This document shows positions 1-9,869 of a DNA stretch of 64,000 bases, one piece after another. Under the pieces are notes generated by a model, which was not told where the DNA came from, made no database searches, and saw only the letters and a list, made by a program, of their open reading frames with translations. Every line of letters begins with the position of its first letter. The stretch's first letter is position 1. Both the position numbers and the translations under genes were made by a program. Source of the stretch: Miscanthus floridulus (taxonomy: Eukaryota > Streptophyta > Magnoliopsida > Poales > Poaceae); the NCBI RefSeq assembly GCF_019320115.1, contig NC_089591.1:23848502-23912501 (forward strand), given 5' to 3'.

Positions 1-580
1 CACTTCGCCATTCCCTTTTCGTCACATCTTCGCTACACTCCCTTCGCGGGTTCTCGCTAGCTTAGTAATCACCTGGTGTTCGAAGGCTTAGGCTGAGAAC
101 AACAGGTATGAGATATAGTATGCCAAATTCAAAAACGGGTCCAAAACGATTTAGATGTTATCCTGACCATTTTCTACTTTTTCATTTTTTATTCGGGATA
201 TCCTGTTTTTTAAATACAGTATATACCGATTTTGGCCCACTAAGTCCAACTCAACTACGGCAAGTCGGAATCTTAGAAAAATTGTATTTTTTCATACGAT
301 CTAGGATGAATATGATTTTTAGATGGAAATTATAGCTCTCGACGAGATCTACAACTTTGTAGTTTTGAGTTTTTTTAATTTGAGGTCGCTTAAGATGATA
401 AAAAAGTTAAACAAAGTTTCAGCAGTGTATATATTTATCGCATACAAGCGTTTGTCGCCATAGAAAAATCATATCTTTCTTATACAGTGTCAAATGGAGA
501 TACTTTTTATATGAAAGTTGTAGCACATGTTAATTGTTATGCACTTGTTAATTGTTATGCCATTGGTCCTACAGGTCGGT
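1..580. other. Unresolved AT-rich intergenic DNA
   Basis: No gene can be supported here. Short reading frames exist but have no recognisable domain. Around 330-365 there is a stretch reading 'gagatctacaactttgtag', which resembles the repeated motif of the 155-bp tandem units at 56.24-56.70 kb. This suggests that part of the interval is degraded transposon DNA. Confidence 0.4.
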
Positions 581-589
581 CTTTCATAT

Positions 590-774
590 TGATCTTTCGT
601 GTACCGATCGTGTTCGACATAATTCTGCTTGAATGAGTTCGTTTTCGAAATTCTTGATATTCCGTAAGTTTGTATTTGTTTTCGTGTCTGGCTTTATCGC
701 TTTCACTTTCGTTTTCCTATTTAAATGTAGAAGTAGAAAACAGTTGAGGGGGTTTCCGTCCATTTTCATCTCTA
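590..774 (-). mobile_element. Ac/Ds-like hAT terminus (fragment)
   Basis: On the minus strand the interval starts near 774 with a sequence of the form AGATGAAAATGGACGG. It continues with repeated CGAAAACG/GGAAACG-type motifs. This pattern is typical of subterminal DNA of Ac-family hAT elements, whose ends read like CAGGGATGAAAACGG. No transposase coding sequence and no partner terminus or 8-bp target duplication was found, so only one end is claimed. The family assignment rests on this resemblance alone. Confidence 0.4.
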
Positions 775-859
775 TTCTCTTCTATGTTGACCTTATCAGA
801 CTCTTCCAAAAAAACTACACCCCAAAGACACTACACTAGGTCCCTTTGCAAAAAGGGAC

Positions 860-1300
860 TTATAAAAACCTTTGGTCATGAACATGTCCACTAGGGCCTT
901 CTAAGTGATCTATTGTTTTCTTTTTACTTCTTTTATTTGCTACAACATGGGAATATGCTGTATTCCAATGTCCTTCCAGAATATCTCTATCTCTATACCT
1001 CGGCCTAATTTTAATTTCTTGCATTCTCCAAAACTTAGCCAACTCTGATTCTAAAACCCCCATCCTCTCTGGTTCTGAATCAATCAGACTTCTCAATTCA
1101 GCCAACTCTTCAAACCTACCATACTCTCTTACAACTGAACCTTCTACTTATTCATTTTAGCAATCTGGTTAGAACCCAGCCTCTAACTAACCTTCTGAAA
1201 GTTCTAACTCTAAATTGCCAAATATCCATACTCTTCTTAGCATAGCAAGGAGTTTCCCAAGCTTTCTCCACTACTTTCCCAAAAGACTATTTGTAACCAC
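860..1300 (-). pseudogene. L1-type LINE ORF2 fragment (linker before reverse transcriptase)
   Basis: The minus-strand frame 1105-860 encodes a peptide with RDRDILEGHWNTAYSHVVAN followed by a segment of the form KKTIDHLEGPSGHVHD. This resembles the conserved stretch of plant L1 ORF2 proteins between the endonuclease and the reverse transcriptase (usually EGDRNTxYFHxxAxxRRRxxxI). Upstream on the same strand (about 1300-1106) degenerate matches continue, with W, RLGSNQ and MNK motifs but several stops. No endonuclease or YADD-type catalytic box is present, so this is a 5'- and 3'-truncated, dead fragment. It lies about 270 bp beyond the stop codon of the bHLH gene. Confidence 0.6.
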
Positions 1301-1566
1301 TTCTCAAATCTAAACCTCTTATTAAAGTAAAGGTCTGGGTTATCGTTTGACTTTTTTTTAAGAAAAGTAGTATTTTCCTCAGTATGTGATCATAGTGTGA
1401 TATGGACAAATATTGTAGATGGAAGGAGCATGGAATCACAATCATTTTCGTTTTGGAAAAAAATAGATCATTTTGGAACAGATGCAATACTACTTAGCTC
1501 ATTGCGAAAAAACAACAAAAATGGATACACGCCGGTTATTTAGAAGTCAGGCTTCCATGGCATCAA
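1301..1566. other. 3' flank of the bHLH gene
   Basis: This AT-rich DNA lies between the LINE fragment and the bHLH stop codon at 1569-1567 (minus). It would hold the 3' UTR and polyadenylation signal of that gene. I do not see a decisive AATAAA element. Confidence 0.35.
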
Positions 1567-4500
1567 TCAATCCTCCCAATTACTCGTGGTCTTGAGTGGA
1601 CATCTGGGCACATCGAGCTGTACAAGAGCAGCCTCTATTGTCGCTTTTAATTGAGCACCATCCATTTCTTCAATCTGCATATCAAAAACACTTCTATGTT
1701 AGCCTTCCAAAAAACACTTCTATGTTTCAGAAAAAACAGCTTGCACGACAACTAATATTGGCATCAGTATAGATTCAGCATAGATGTGCTGTGGTTTTTT
1801 TATCTCCGTTGAAATTGATAATTGCAATCGTCTTTGTTTCCCACTAGAAGATTACCGCCATAATATTATGTCTAAACATAATCTCCAGCTAGCCAGAGCC
1901 TGTCTTGAAAGACCCAACTGGTGTACGGAAATCCGTTGTGGTTCACTTAGGGCTCGTTTGGTATGCTAGAGCAGTTCCAATTTTGCCTTGAAACATAAGA
2001 ATCGCTGTCAAACAAAAAAAAAAGTATAGTGTTTCGTTCTAGAAACAGGAAGGAACGATTCTGCTTTTGACACTACATGGATGAATTGACTCAAACTTGG
2101 TATCGCACTAGAAACGTATCAATGCTTCCTTATTAGCCCGCTCTACCCTGTGACCACCCTCTGCTTCTCACAGTCCAGCGGTGGCGGCCTTTTCTAAGCT
2201 CTAGTCCGTGGCCATGGAGGCACACCCATGACCTAGCGGTGGCGGCCTTCTACGAGCTCCCGTCTGTAGCCTTGGAGGCAGACCATCGGTTTCCACCTCC
2301 AGCTCCGCCCCCTTCGGATCCCACTCCTCTCAGATAGAATGGTCCTTGTACGTCTCCATTCCCACACGGGCTTGGCCATAGAGAAGTTCAAGGGACAGAG
2401 AAATAGCAACAATGGCAGACATTCCACTTATGACCATGTGCACGCCGAAGGAGAAGAAAAGTGAAGTGCCATGTGCACGCCAGAGGAGAAGAAACGTGAA
2501 GTAACACCTTCTTTCCCAAATTATGGGTCGTTTTGGCTTTTCTAAGTACATAACTTTTACTATGCACCTAAATAAACGATATGTTTACATACCTAATAAA
2601 AGTTATGTATTTAAAAAAACCAAAACATATATGAGCACATCCACTAAATTTTGCGACAGACAGGAACTGGAGAAAAATGTTCAATTTAACATAGGCAGCT
2701 ATATTTGTCATTTTAATTACTGTCATGTTTTTTGAGAATTAGAATCCAACGTACAAACCAAACAGTTCACAAAGTGATTTTGATTCTAGGAGAAATGTTT
2801 CCAATGAAAAACTGAATCTGAAGCGTTTCTAAGAGAATCTAGAACACTGCCAAACGGTCCTTTGTCCTCCCTATGCTTCAAATATAGTCAAAACTAAGGT
2901 TGATGTACATGGTACCCTATCTCGCCTTCCTATGTCTATAGCAACTCCTTGCTATTGGACCTAGAGGTGCAAGATTTAATTTTACAAGTTATCTGCATAA
3001 CTTGTAAAAAATTAAACTATTTACGAGTTCGTGAATCATCTTGCATCCGTGACTAGATCCACTTCCGCCCTCCCCTTCAATCTGTTGTAGCAAACAACTT
3101 TATCCACCCATTTCTCGTCTCCTTGACAGTGTGAGCTGAATCTATGTGACTCGAAATGATAGTAGTTTCACAAACCTGATGTGCAGCAAATGTGATCAAG
3201 GCATCTTATTAAATTCAACTAAATTCTCAAATAACAGCTAAATATCTCCTTTTTTGTTAATTAAATAGTTTTAACTATACACAATAAATAGGCAAAGTTA
3301 AAAAGGTTTGATTTGAAACAAAGGACACCTTAATTTTGGAACGGACAGTGTGGAACTCCAAAGAGTAACTTACAAAAGTGGTAATTCCCCTATCTCGCAC
3401 TTCATATCTTTTGTTCTTGCAAGTCACGTCTCACGACCCATCGGTCATCCCAGAAGTGAAGATTTAATTGAAGGTAGTACTATTAAAGAGACCACGAATT
3501 TATATGGAAATATATCGTGTGTGAATGTGGTTGTGAGTCAGAGTTTAATTTATAGTCCTACCATGACAAATGAATACAATATTGACACGTGGCGGTCACA
3601 CGTTTTTGGCTAAATCTAGAGAATTTCTATAAAAATTATCAATAACTAAAAGAATGTCCCGCGCGTTGCTGCGGGAATCGCTGGTGCAATTATACTAGTT
3701 ATATTTACTAATATGATTGAATAAATATCATAATACATGCTAGTGGATGATTTTTAGTATTCTGATGTAGACAACTAAATATATGTTAGTAAATGATGGG
3801 GTTTGCTAATGTAAATAGCTTGAATGAAGACATAATGGCATGTGTTAGTTGGATGTGTTAGTGGATGCTGATGTGGACACTTTGTATGTCAAGATAAATT
3901 GCTAGTGGGGTTTATCTTTATAAGAGATACAGTAGATCGCCCAACGTTTGTTGACACATATGATTGTTTTAAGCTAAACTATCTCAAATTGAACCAAAAT
4001 ATACAAAAAACAATATAAATATTTATATGATACCAAATAACTATTATTAGCTTCAATATAGAATACATTTTCTTTAATATCTGTATTTGGAGTCAAAATG
4101 TTGAAATTATGTTCTATAAGTTTGGTAAAACGCAAGATATTTTTATACATGGGACAAAAATAGGATTGATTTTTTCTATGGACAAGATGCAACGAACTTT
4201 TGAAACAAACATTCGGATTCACACCGTGACTGGACGAGCCGTCCAACAAAAGCGGCCGCCAACGGAACAGAGAAAAAAAATGTAGACAAAGACGAGAAGC
4301 AGTTCAACTGGCTTGGTAAAGTAAAAATGGCAGTAAAACACTAGTTCCCCAGAAAAAAAAAGTGATCAACTCAAGTCTCAAGGGTAGGTCTGCCTGCCCC
4401 ATCCCCCGAATAATGCTAATGACAACGACAATAGAGAAATTAAGCACGCTCTTGATAGAGAAAGAGAAACCCCCGGTAGGCCGGAACGTTGACGTCACAC

Positions 4501-5875
4501 CGGCTGACGTCATCCGCCGAGGACATGGCATACAGAGAAGGGAAAGCGATGCATGTGACCGATCTGAGTGCGGACGTGTGGCATGGCATAAGCCTGTTCG
4601 CTTGTTGGTGCCTAAACCAGCCAGCCAACAGTGTTTTTCTCTCACAATAAACCAGCACCAGCCACTCTAAATCAGTCTAGAAACCAACCAGCGAACAGGC
4701 CAAAGAACACTAGACTGCGCGTACGTACGTTTACCTCGACGAACATGGTGTGGACGATGGTGTCGCCGGCGGCCGCGATGCTGGCTGTGACGACCCCGAG
4801 GCGCAGCGGCTCCAGCGCCCGGCAAATCTTGCCGACGGCGTCCCTTGCTCTGCTGCACCGGAGGCTCACCACCGCCACCTTCTCCCCTGCCGCCTCCGAC
4901 ACCTGCACCTGCAAATGCGTATTCAATCGTGATGTGGCGGCAGACAGCTCAGTACCTTGCTGCTAAGTGTCGGCAAGTTTCGGTTGTCTTGGTCGATCTC
5001 AGTTTATTTAATTACCTCGAGGATCTGGAGTGGCGGTGAGGTGTCGATGGAAAGGGGAAGGCCATCGTCGGACGCCGCCATTCTCATCCTTTTCCTCCAC
5101 GGGTTGCTGTCGTCGCCACAGTCGTTCGTTGCCTGGCCGGTCGCGGCATCCTCCGTCTCGACGGCGGCACCAGCGGTGGTGTCGTCAGAGGAGCGGAGAG
5201 CGGATATCTCGGCGAGCATCCGGCGCTCCTGCTCCTGCAGCTGCTCGATATAGGCGATGGCGTCCCTGATGATGGTCGACTTGTCCATCTGCAGCAACGT
5301 CACGTACGCAACAAATTAAAACTTAAAAGGCACTGCAGGTGCTCATCTCCCCGTCCATGTATCATGGCTGTGGAGTGTGGACTAAAAATAATACGTATAT
5401 ACCTACTCACCCACCTTGGTGATGTTTGGGACGACGCTGCGGAGCGCGTAGAGCTTCGCGTTGAGCTTCCTGCGGCGGTTCCTCTCCCAGACTACGTTTT
5501 TGGTCGTCGCCGCTTCCCGTGGCGGTGGCGGCGACGACGGTGATGACGCCACCGGCTGCTGCGTTGAGCAGGAGTTGGCGCCGTCAGGCGAGCTCGAGTC
5601 CTCACCGCAGGAGAGGTACTGGCCGGTGGTAATTGACTCAGCCTCGTTCGGCACGTACATGATGCTGGAGCAGCTAGCCAAGAGGCCATGCAGTCAGGTC
5701 ACTACTGTTCTCTCCCTGGCCCGGCTGCCCTCAAGAACACGAACGAACAGAGAGGTGGGTCATCTACATATACGTACCTGTCGACGACGCCTAGGTCCTG
5801 GGGCTCGTCGTCGAAGAAGCAAGGCGGTGGCTGCAAGTAGAAGTCAAAGCCGAGGCTCATCAAGTCTGCCTCCAT
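1567..5875 (-). CDS. bHLH transcription factor with C-terminal ACT-like domain (bHLH35/bHLH27-like), 5 exons, 303 aa
   Basis: Five exons join into an open frame of 912 nt: 5875-5778, 5673-5415, 5288-5016, 4908-4735 and 1674-1567. All introns are GT-AG and all phases match. The start is the ATG at 5875 ([15 protein letters not shown]), downstream of a compatible upstream region. Residues 91 to about 145 form the bHLH: a basic region WERNRRRKL with an N-E-R pattern (N92, E96, R100) predicting E-box binding, then helix 1 to PNITK, with an intron exactly before MDKSTI, and helix 2 with a short leucine-rich extension. Residues 211-303 form an ACT-like fold typical of this clade ([39 protein letters not shown]). 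The protein is expected to act as a nuclear dimer. The last exon is far away, behind a 3,060-bp intron filled with transposons. Family membership is well supported by the sequence. A specific orthologue, for example of the jasmonate-responsive rice genes of this group, cannot be assigned. Confidence 0.9.
1950..2862. mobile_element. Non-autonomous TIR DNA transposon in bHLH intron 4
   Basis: The left end reads GGGCTCGTTTGGTATGCTAG. The right end, read on the complement, is GGACCGTTTGGCAGTGTTCT, so the two are imperfect terminal inverted repeats. The interior has no transposase frame. It contains a roughly 33-bp direct duplication (CCATGTGCACGCC followed by AGGAGAAGAAA) at about 2437-2505 and a smaller palindromic element at 2525-2640. 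The flanks (tta / ttt) do not give a clean target duplication, so the superfamily (PIF/Harbinger-like or hAT-like) is uncertain. Confidence 0.45.
2525..2640. mobile_element. Palindromic MITE nested in the intronic TIR element
   Basis: The arm GGCTTTTCTAAGTACATAAC followed by TTTTACTATG is mirrored about 50 bp later by catacctaataaaagttatg and tatttaaaaaaacc. This makes a long hairpin-forming inverted repeat with a short loop. The motif ACATAACTTTTACTATGCAC resembles a common grass MITE. No target duplication was established. Confidence 0.45.
2863..3656. other. Intronic DNA without recognisable feature
   Basis: This AT-rich intron sequence has one unsupported 87-codon frame (3350-3613). It probably belongs to the element that ends at the Helitron-like terminus at 3698, but I could not find a matching TC-type 5' end. 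Confidence 0.35.
3657..3698 (+). mobile_element. Probable Helitron 3' terminus
   Basis: A hairpin TCCCGC(gcgttgct)GCGGGA occupies 3657-3676. It is followed 18 bp later by CTAG at 3695-3698 and then T. Helitrons end in CTRR, preceded by a short GC-rich hairpin, and insert between A and T. Grass Helitrons often carry a CCCG-GCGTTGC-CGGG hairpin of just this kind. The hairpin-to-end spacing is a little longer than the usual 10-12 bp. The 5' end was not identified. Confidence 0.45.
3702..4590. other. Intronic DNA without recognisable feature
   Basis: Here the AT-rich region (3700-4250) gives way to more GC-rich DNA (4250-4590). The frames at 4304-4645 and 4440-4658 (minus) were examined as possible last exons of the bHLH gene and do not fit. 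The true last exon is at 1674-1567. Confidence 0.4.
4591..4701. mobile_element. MITE in bHLH intron 4, 33 bp after the donor
   Basis: This 111-bp element has imperfect terminal inverted repeats: AGCCTGTTCGCTTGTTGGT at the left and, on the complement of the right end, GGCCTGTTCGCTGGTTGGT. It matches a very abundant grass MITE form whose interior includes GTGAGAGAAAAACACTGTTG. If intron 4 is retained, the reading frame runs into the MITE and stops at 4674-4672. About nine codons of the tail then come from the element. Confidence 0.7.
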
Positions 5876-7006
5876 TAGCACGGCTTAAGAAGCAGGACAC
5901 CACTCTCCGTCCTCTTACAGCCTGTTGGTGTTTGTATTTGTTTGCGATGTACCAAGTGGGGAAGCTTTGGCCTATCACTTTGCTTGCTGTTTCCTCTTGA
6001 GCACAGCTTACTCGCACTTGCACTTGAGTGGGTCACTAAACTGAGGCTGCCACCTGTGGGCTTGTGGCTAAGCATGGAGTGGAATAATATGTGGATGAGA
6101 CCGTGTGTCCTGTCTGCTGTAGATGCAAAGAAATAAAGCGCCGGGTGTGTGGTAGTGGAGCTGCAGCTGGCGCAGCAGATGCGATGTGGATGTGTGCTCA
6201 CGAGGCTGGACCGGACGGACGGACGGATGCACGTCCCGGAAAACTGCGACCACCCTAATACTAATACCTCTGTGCGTGCCGCTTTCGCCGGCTGCATATG
6301 TCCCGCGCCGTGCTATGTTGTCCTCGTCGATCTGGGAAGAAAATTGTATGCGACGGCGTCGCACGCCGCTCCCGCTGCTACACCGCGAAGAAGGGCCACG
6401 CGTGTCCCGCTGGACCACCAGGCGAGACGGCCCGTCGTCAGCGTGAGTTGAGCCGGGGCGTTGTTCTTCGTTCCGCGCCGACGAGCCGAGTCTGCTGTTT
6501 TTTTTTTCTTTTTTGAAGCCAGCTCGATCCAAAATCACGTAAAGCTGCTACTCTCGTCCATTGAAATCCTCGAGTGCTGCGCTAGTCCATGTCAGCATCT
6601 GCTGGGGTGAGGACGTGAGGTCCGATGGTGAGGAGCCGCGCGCGCGCGCAACAAGGGCGAGACGCTAGCGGCAGTGGCAAGTCGTCGAGTTTTGCGTCTG
6701 CACTAGCGTCCGTCGACCGGTGAACGGCAGCGGCTACAGCGATCATCCGCCTTCTTCTCCCTCTCTGCCTTTGTTGAACCCATTTCATGTTTAGTTTGAT
6801 GGTTGGAGCCCTTCTAGTTTTTTTTTGTTTAGTACAAGGGATTAAATGGGTTGGGATGGATGGTACTGTAAAACCCGTCACAGTCAGCGATACGTCTCCT
6901 TCCACCTACCGTTGTGACGTACAGCGTGGCCCGGCGGCCCTACTCCATCACCGTGCCACCCTGCTCCGCCCCACGGCCGGCGCGCCCTAGCGGCCCGCCG
7001 CACCAC
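5876..7006 (-). promoter_or_regulatory. 5' flank of the bHLH gene, likely promoter and 5' UTR
   Basis: This is about 1.1 kb between the bHLH start codon and the next transposon. The part from 6150 to 7000 is GC-rich, with a GGAC tetranucleotide run near 6214-6228 and an alternating GC run near 6640-6650. No confident TATA box or transcription start can be named. Reading frames here have no recognisable domains. Confidence 0.4.
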
Positions 7007-7112
7007 CACTACTACAAAAATGATTTTTAGCAACGGAGTTTTTTTAGGAGCGGCTCCACTACCAACTGCCCCTACAGTGGGTGAGCTCGGATCCCATGAT
7101 TTCAGTCATTCC

Positions 7113-7222
7113 TACAAATCTAACAGTAGGGGTGGCTGGTGATACGAGCCGCCCCTATAAATGGGTATATTTGTAGGGGCGGCTCATTCACCAGCCACCC
7201 CTACTGTTAGATTTGTAGGGAC
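7113..7222. repeat. Subterminal inverted repeat of the CACTA element
   Basis: The arm CCTACAAATCTAACAGTAGG with GGTGGCTGGTGA (about 7113-7144) is mirrored by TCACCAGCCACC and CCTACTGTTAGATTTGTAGG (about 7190-7222), with GGGGCGGCTC units between. A single-stranded copy would fold into a hairpin of more than 30 bp. Such arrays are the usual transposase-binding zone of CACTA elements. Confidence 0.7.
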
Positions 7223-8007
7223 GGCTCAATCACCAGTCGCCCCTACAAATATCCGTTGTATAAATGGTTGCAGCCCCATTATTCCTTCTCGAGTCACTCA
7301 CTCTAACCCGTGAAAAAAGGCAGGGAGGCCTTGGACACCTCCCAAAAATCGCTCTACTAAGGGTGGAAGGTTTTGATCTCAAATCCTTTGGTGGAGAGGT
7401 TGTAGAAGGTAAGAAAATATTATTCCACACTTTTTTTAAAGTTTTAAAGGTTGGTTAATGAGTAATTATAGTTTTACTTTTCTTTCTCTTCTATGGTGCT
7501 TGAGCTACTTATGAAGCAAATTAAACCCAAGTTTTGAATGTACTAGGGTAAATTAGGTAGAGGAACAAGATCATATCCTTATTTGGTCTATGTTTCTTGA
7601 TTTTAGTGAACAATTAGTTAGTTTTATGAAGTTTCATGTGCATGTAGATCTAGATCTAGGGTTTGGTTTTTTTATTAATTTTGTTTTTGTAAATTTATGT
7701 TTGATGAAATTGGACTAGGGTTTGCATGAAAGATATTGGGTAAAATATAATTGTTGCTAATTGTTGTCTTTGAAATTATTTATTGTAATCAACAAATATG
7801 TATTTTAATTATTTATGGATAAATGGACCATTAATTAATTTTCCTCTACCACAGTGTATTTGTATGCTTCATGTAATTATATTTGATTTATATTCATATA
7901 TATCTGAAGTATATATAATTATTCTCAAGTAATTATTAATTTGATTTATTTTTATATATATCTGAATAAGCAGTCCTTTAATGTTTGTTTTGTTGTTGTT
8001 GTAAAAG

Positions 8008-8940
8008 ATGGAGTACAGGAACTCTTGGATGTATGGTTCGTTAAGGTTCAAGACAGGTTTTCGTGAAGAGGTGGATAAATTTATTGAAGCCGCAAAGAAG
8101 CATGCAACAACGTTGATTGAGAATAAGGATATAATTATTTGTCCTTGTAAAGTTTGTAAGAACCGTATAGAATGGATAGATGTAACTATCATCAGATCAC
8201 ATTTGATTATGCGAGAATTTGTTAAGGACTACACAGTGTGGATTCATTATGGTGAAATGGTTATTATTAACGACGAGGATGAGGAGAAATACGACGATGA
8301 AACCCTATAATCCCTATCTCAATATTCAGCAAAGCTTGATGCACGAATGGATCCCGAGTTTAACAATGAACAAGGTGGTGATGCTGGTGGTTGGGATGGT
8401 AACGACAAAGGTGGTGCCAATAATAATGGTGGAGCACGTGTCGGGGATGAAGATGATTTGGAGGACATGATTCGAGCCCTTAGACCAGAGATTTTACTAA
8501 AGAGCCCAAAAGGTCTAGAAAATTTGAAAAGGGTGACAAAAGCATCGAATGAGACTGTGTATGGTATTGAAAAAGGTTGTCCAACACATTAGACATTGCT
8601 ACATTTTGTGCTTAAGCTACTTATCCTGAAGGCTAAGTACGGTTAGTCAGACTTGTAGTTTCTATGATCAATTGTGTCTCCTGTCATGGGTGCTGCCACA
8701 ACTAAACTCAGTTCTCACCAACACATACCAAGTGAAGAAGGTCATAAGTCCATTGACAATGGGGGTTAAAAAAATACATGCATACCCCGACCACTGTATC
8801 CTTTTTCGTGGCGAAACGTTAAGTCACTGGATAAATGTCCCCAGTGTGGGGCCAACCAGTACAAGATCATTGACCTTTACGGTAGGGACGAAGCCTCCAT
8901 AAGAAAAAATAGGAATAAGAAAGATAAAAAAAAGATGTTA
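8008..8940 (+). pseudogene. CACTA TNP2-type transposase, N-terminal fragment
   Basis: The first frame (8008-8310) begins MEYRNSWMYGSLRFKTGF. It has the C-P-C-x2-C zinc-type motif (CPCKVCKNR) and a YTVWIHYGE end, which is the transposase-associated domain at the N terminus of plant TNP2 proteins. A second frame (8347-8592) continues the protein, and shifted pieces (LLHFVLKLLILKAKYG; CPQCGANQYK) carry the next conserved blocks to about 8930. Stops and frame changes occur near 8311, 8590-8660 and 8760. The catalytic DDE region is missing, so it cannot be active. Confidence 0.75.
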
Positions 8941-9869
8941 TAAAAATCTCAGCACCTAGAACATACTTCATTAGGCAACGATGAGACCGGCCCAGTCCGT
9001 GGTCGGACCGGCCTGGCAACGCAACCGCTCGTAGACGAGTCCACTCCACACCCACTCCCCACTTGCACTCCCCATCGTGAGGACAACGTGCGCGATTTAA
9101 TTATTATTAATCTCAGTTTTTTACCTACACGTGAGCTTAATCAATCAATCAAATGGGCAAATTGATCACGTCACGTGCGATGTGAACATCCTGACCTCTT
9201 CCATCTTGTGTATCCATCAGATTTGTCGATCAAGCACGGTGACCTTGCATTGTTTGGCCGCATTTGCCTTGGCAAGTTAGCATGCCGCTTGCAGTGAGCA
9301 CTGTCCGCTGAGGGGTCTGCATCACTTAGCATATATTTTCTCCGTTCTAAATTGTATTCCTTTCATTTTAAATTATAGGTCATCTTACCTTTTTATATAT
9401 GTAAATTTTGCTTTATATTTAAACATAATATACATCTCTAGGTCACTAGAAGCGCAGCAAAAACTATGTACCTAAAAAACATTTGTGATTTGTAATTACT
9501 AGATCTATGCACATATATTGCAATGGGGTTAAAAAAAATCATGAAATGTTTTATATTGTTTGAGGTTCTTAATCAAGCAAAAATCAGGACATAGAGAGTT
9601 TATATCTATATGTTGCTAGATATCTTGTATGCAATCTTTCCCAAGCATATTTTTGTTTGACATTTGTCCTTTTTGTATCAAGTGCCGGCTTAACCCTATT
9701 TCCTTGTCTGGTGTCAAACCAATATTATATTAAATTTTTGAGCAAAGATTTTAATGTGAACTAGCATTAAATCAAAGCGTGAAATCAGTACAAGAGATGT
9801 GGCATTTATTGACTTTTCATTTTTGTCATAATAGATCAAATTCATGTCACATTAGGTTGACAAAAATAC
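8941..9869. other. Unresolved spacer with a Stowaway-like fragment
   Basis: No gene is supported. At 9341-9480 a CTCCGTTCTAAATTGTATTC motif and AT-rich palindromic text resemble one end of a Stowaway MITE. Two CACGTG-type motifs occur near 9128 and 9171, but nothing nearby shows that they control a gene. Confidence 0.35.

Larger units (their letters stand above)
1675..4734 (-). other. Intron 4 of the bHLH gene (3,060 bp), transposon-laden
   Basis: The donor is GAG|GTAAAC at 4735/4734. The acceptor is ATATGCAG| at 1675, immediately before the codons for I-E-E-M-D-G. The other three introns of the gene are only about 100-130 bp. This one holds a 111-bp MITE 33 bp after the donor, a roughly 0.9-kb TIR element and a probable Helitron 3' end. 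I see no host coding sequence in it. Confidence 0.85.
7007..8940 (+). mobile_element. CACTA (En/Spm) element, 5' part, truncated inside the transposase gene
   Basis: The terminus CACTACTACAAAAATGATTT begins at 7007. Subterminal repeats built on GTAGGGGCGGCT / AGCCGCCCCTAC follow from 7050 to 7250, and then a TNP2-type transposase gene begins. Its terminal bases closely match the 59,516 element (CACTACTG..., then AGCAACG, TTTTTTTAGG), so both belong to one broad family. Homology stops around 8940, after a lysine-rich stretch of the transposase. No 3' CACTA end was found nearby. It sits about 1.1 kb upstream of the bHLH start codon. Confidence 0.75.

Noticed and set aside
4304..4658. Minus-strand frames just downstream of bHLH exon 4 as the last exon
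   Set aside because: No acceptor gives the expected ACT-like ending, whereas 1674-1567 has an exact acceptor, phase and family-like sequence.
5461..6000. 179-codon plus-strand frame
   Set aside because: It is a shadow of bHLH exons 1-2 on the opposite strand and has no domain.
6068..6538. Minus-strand 156-codon frame upstream of the bHLH gene
   Set aside because: GC-rich promoter DNA with overlapping frames on both strands and no recognisable protein features.
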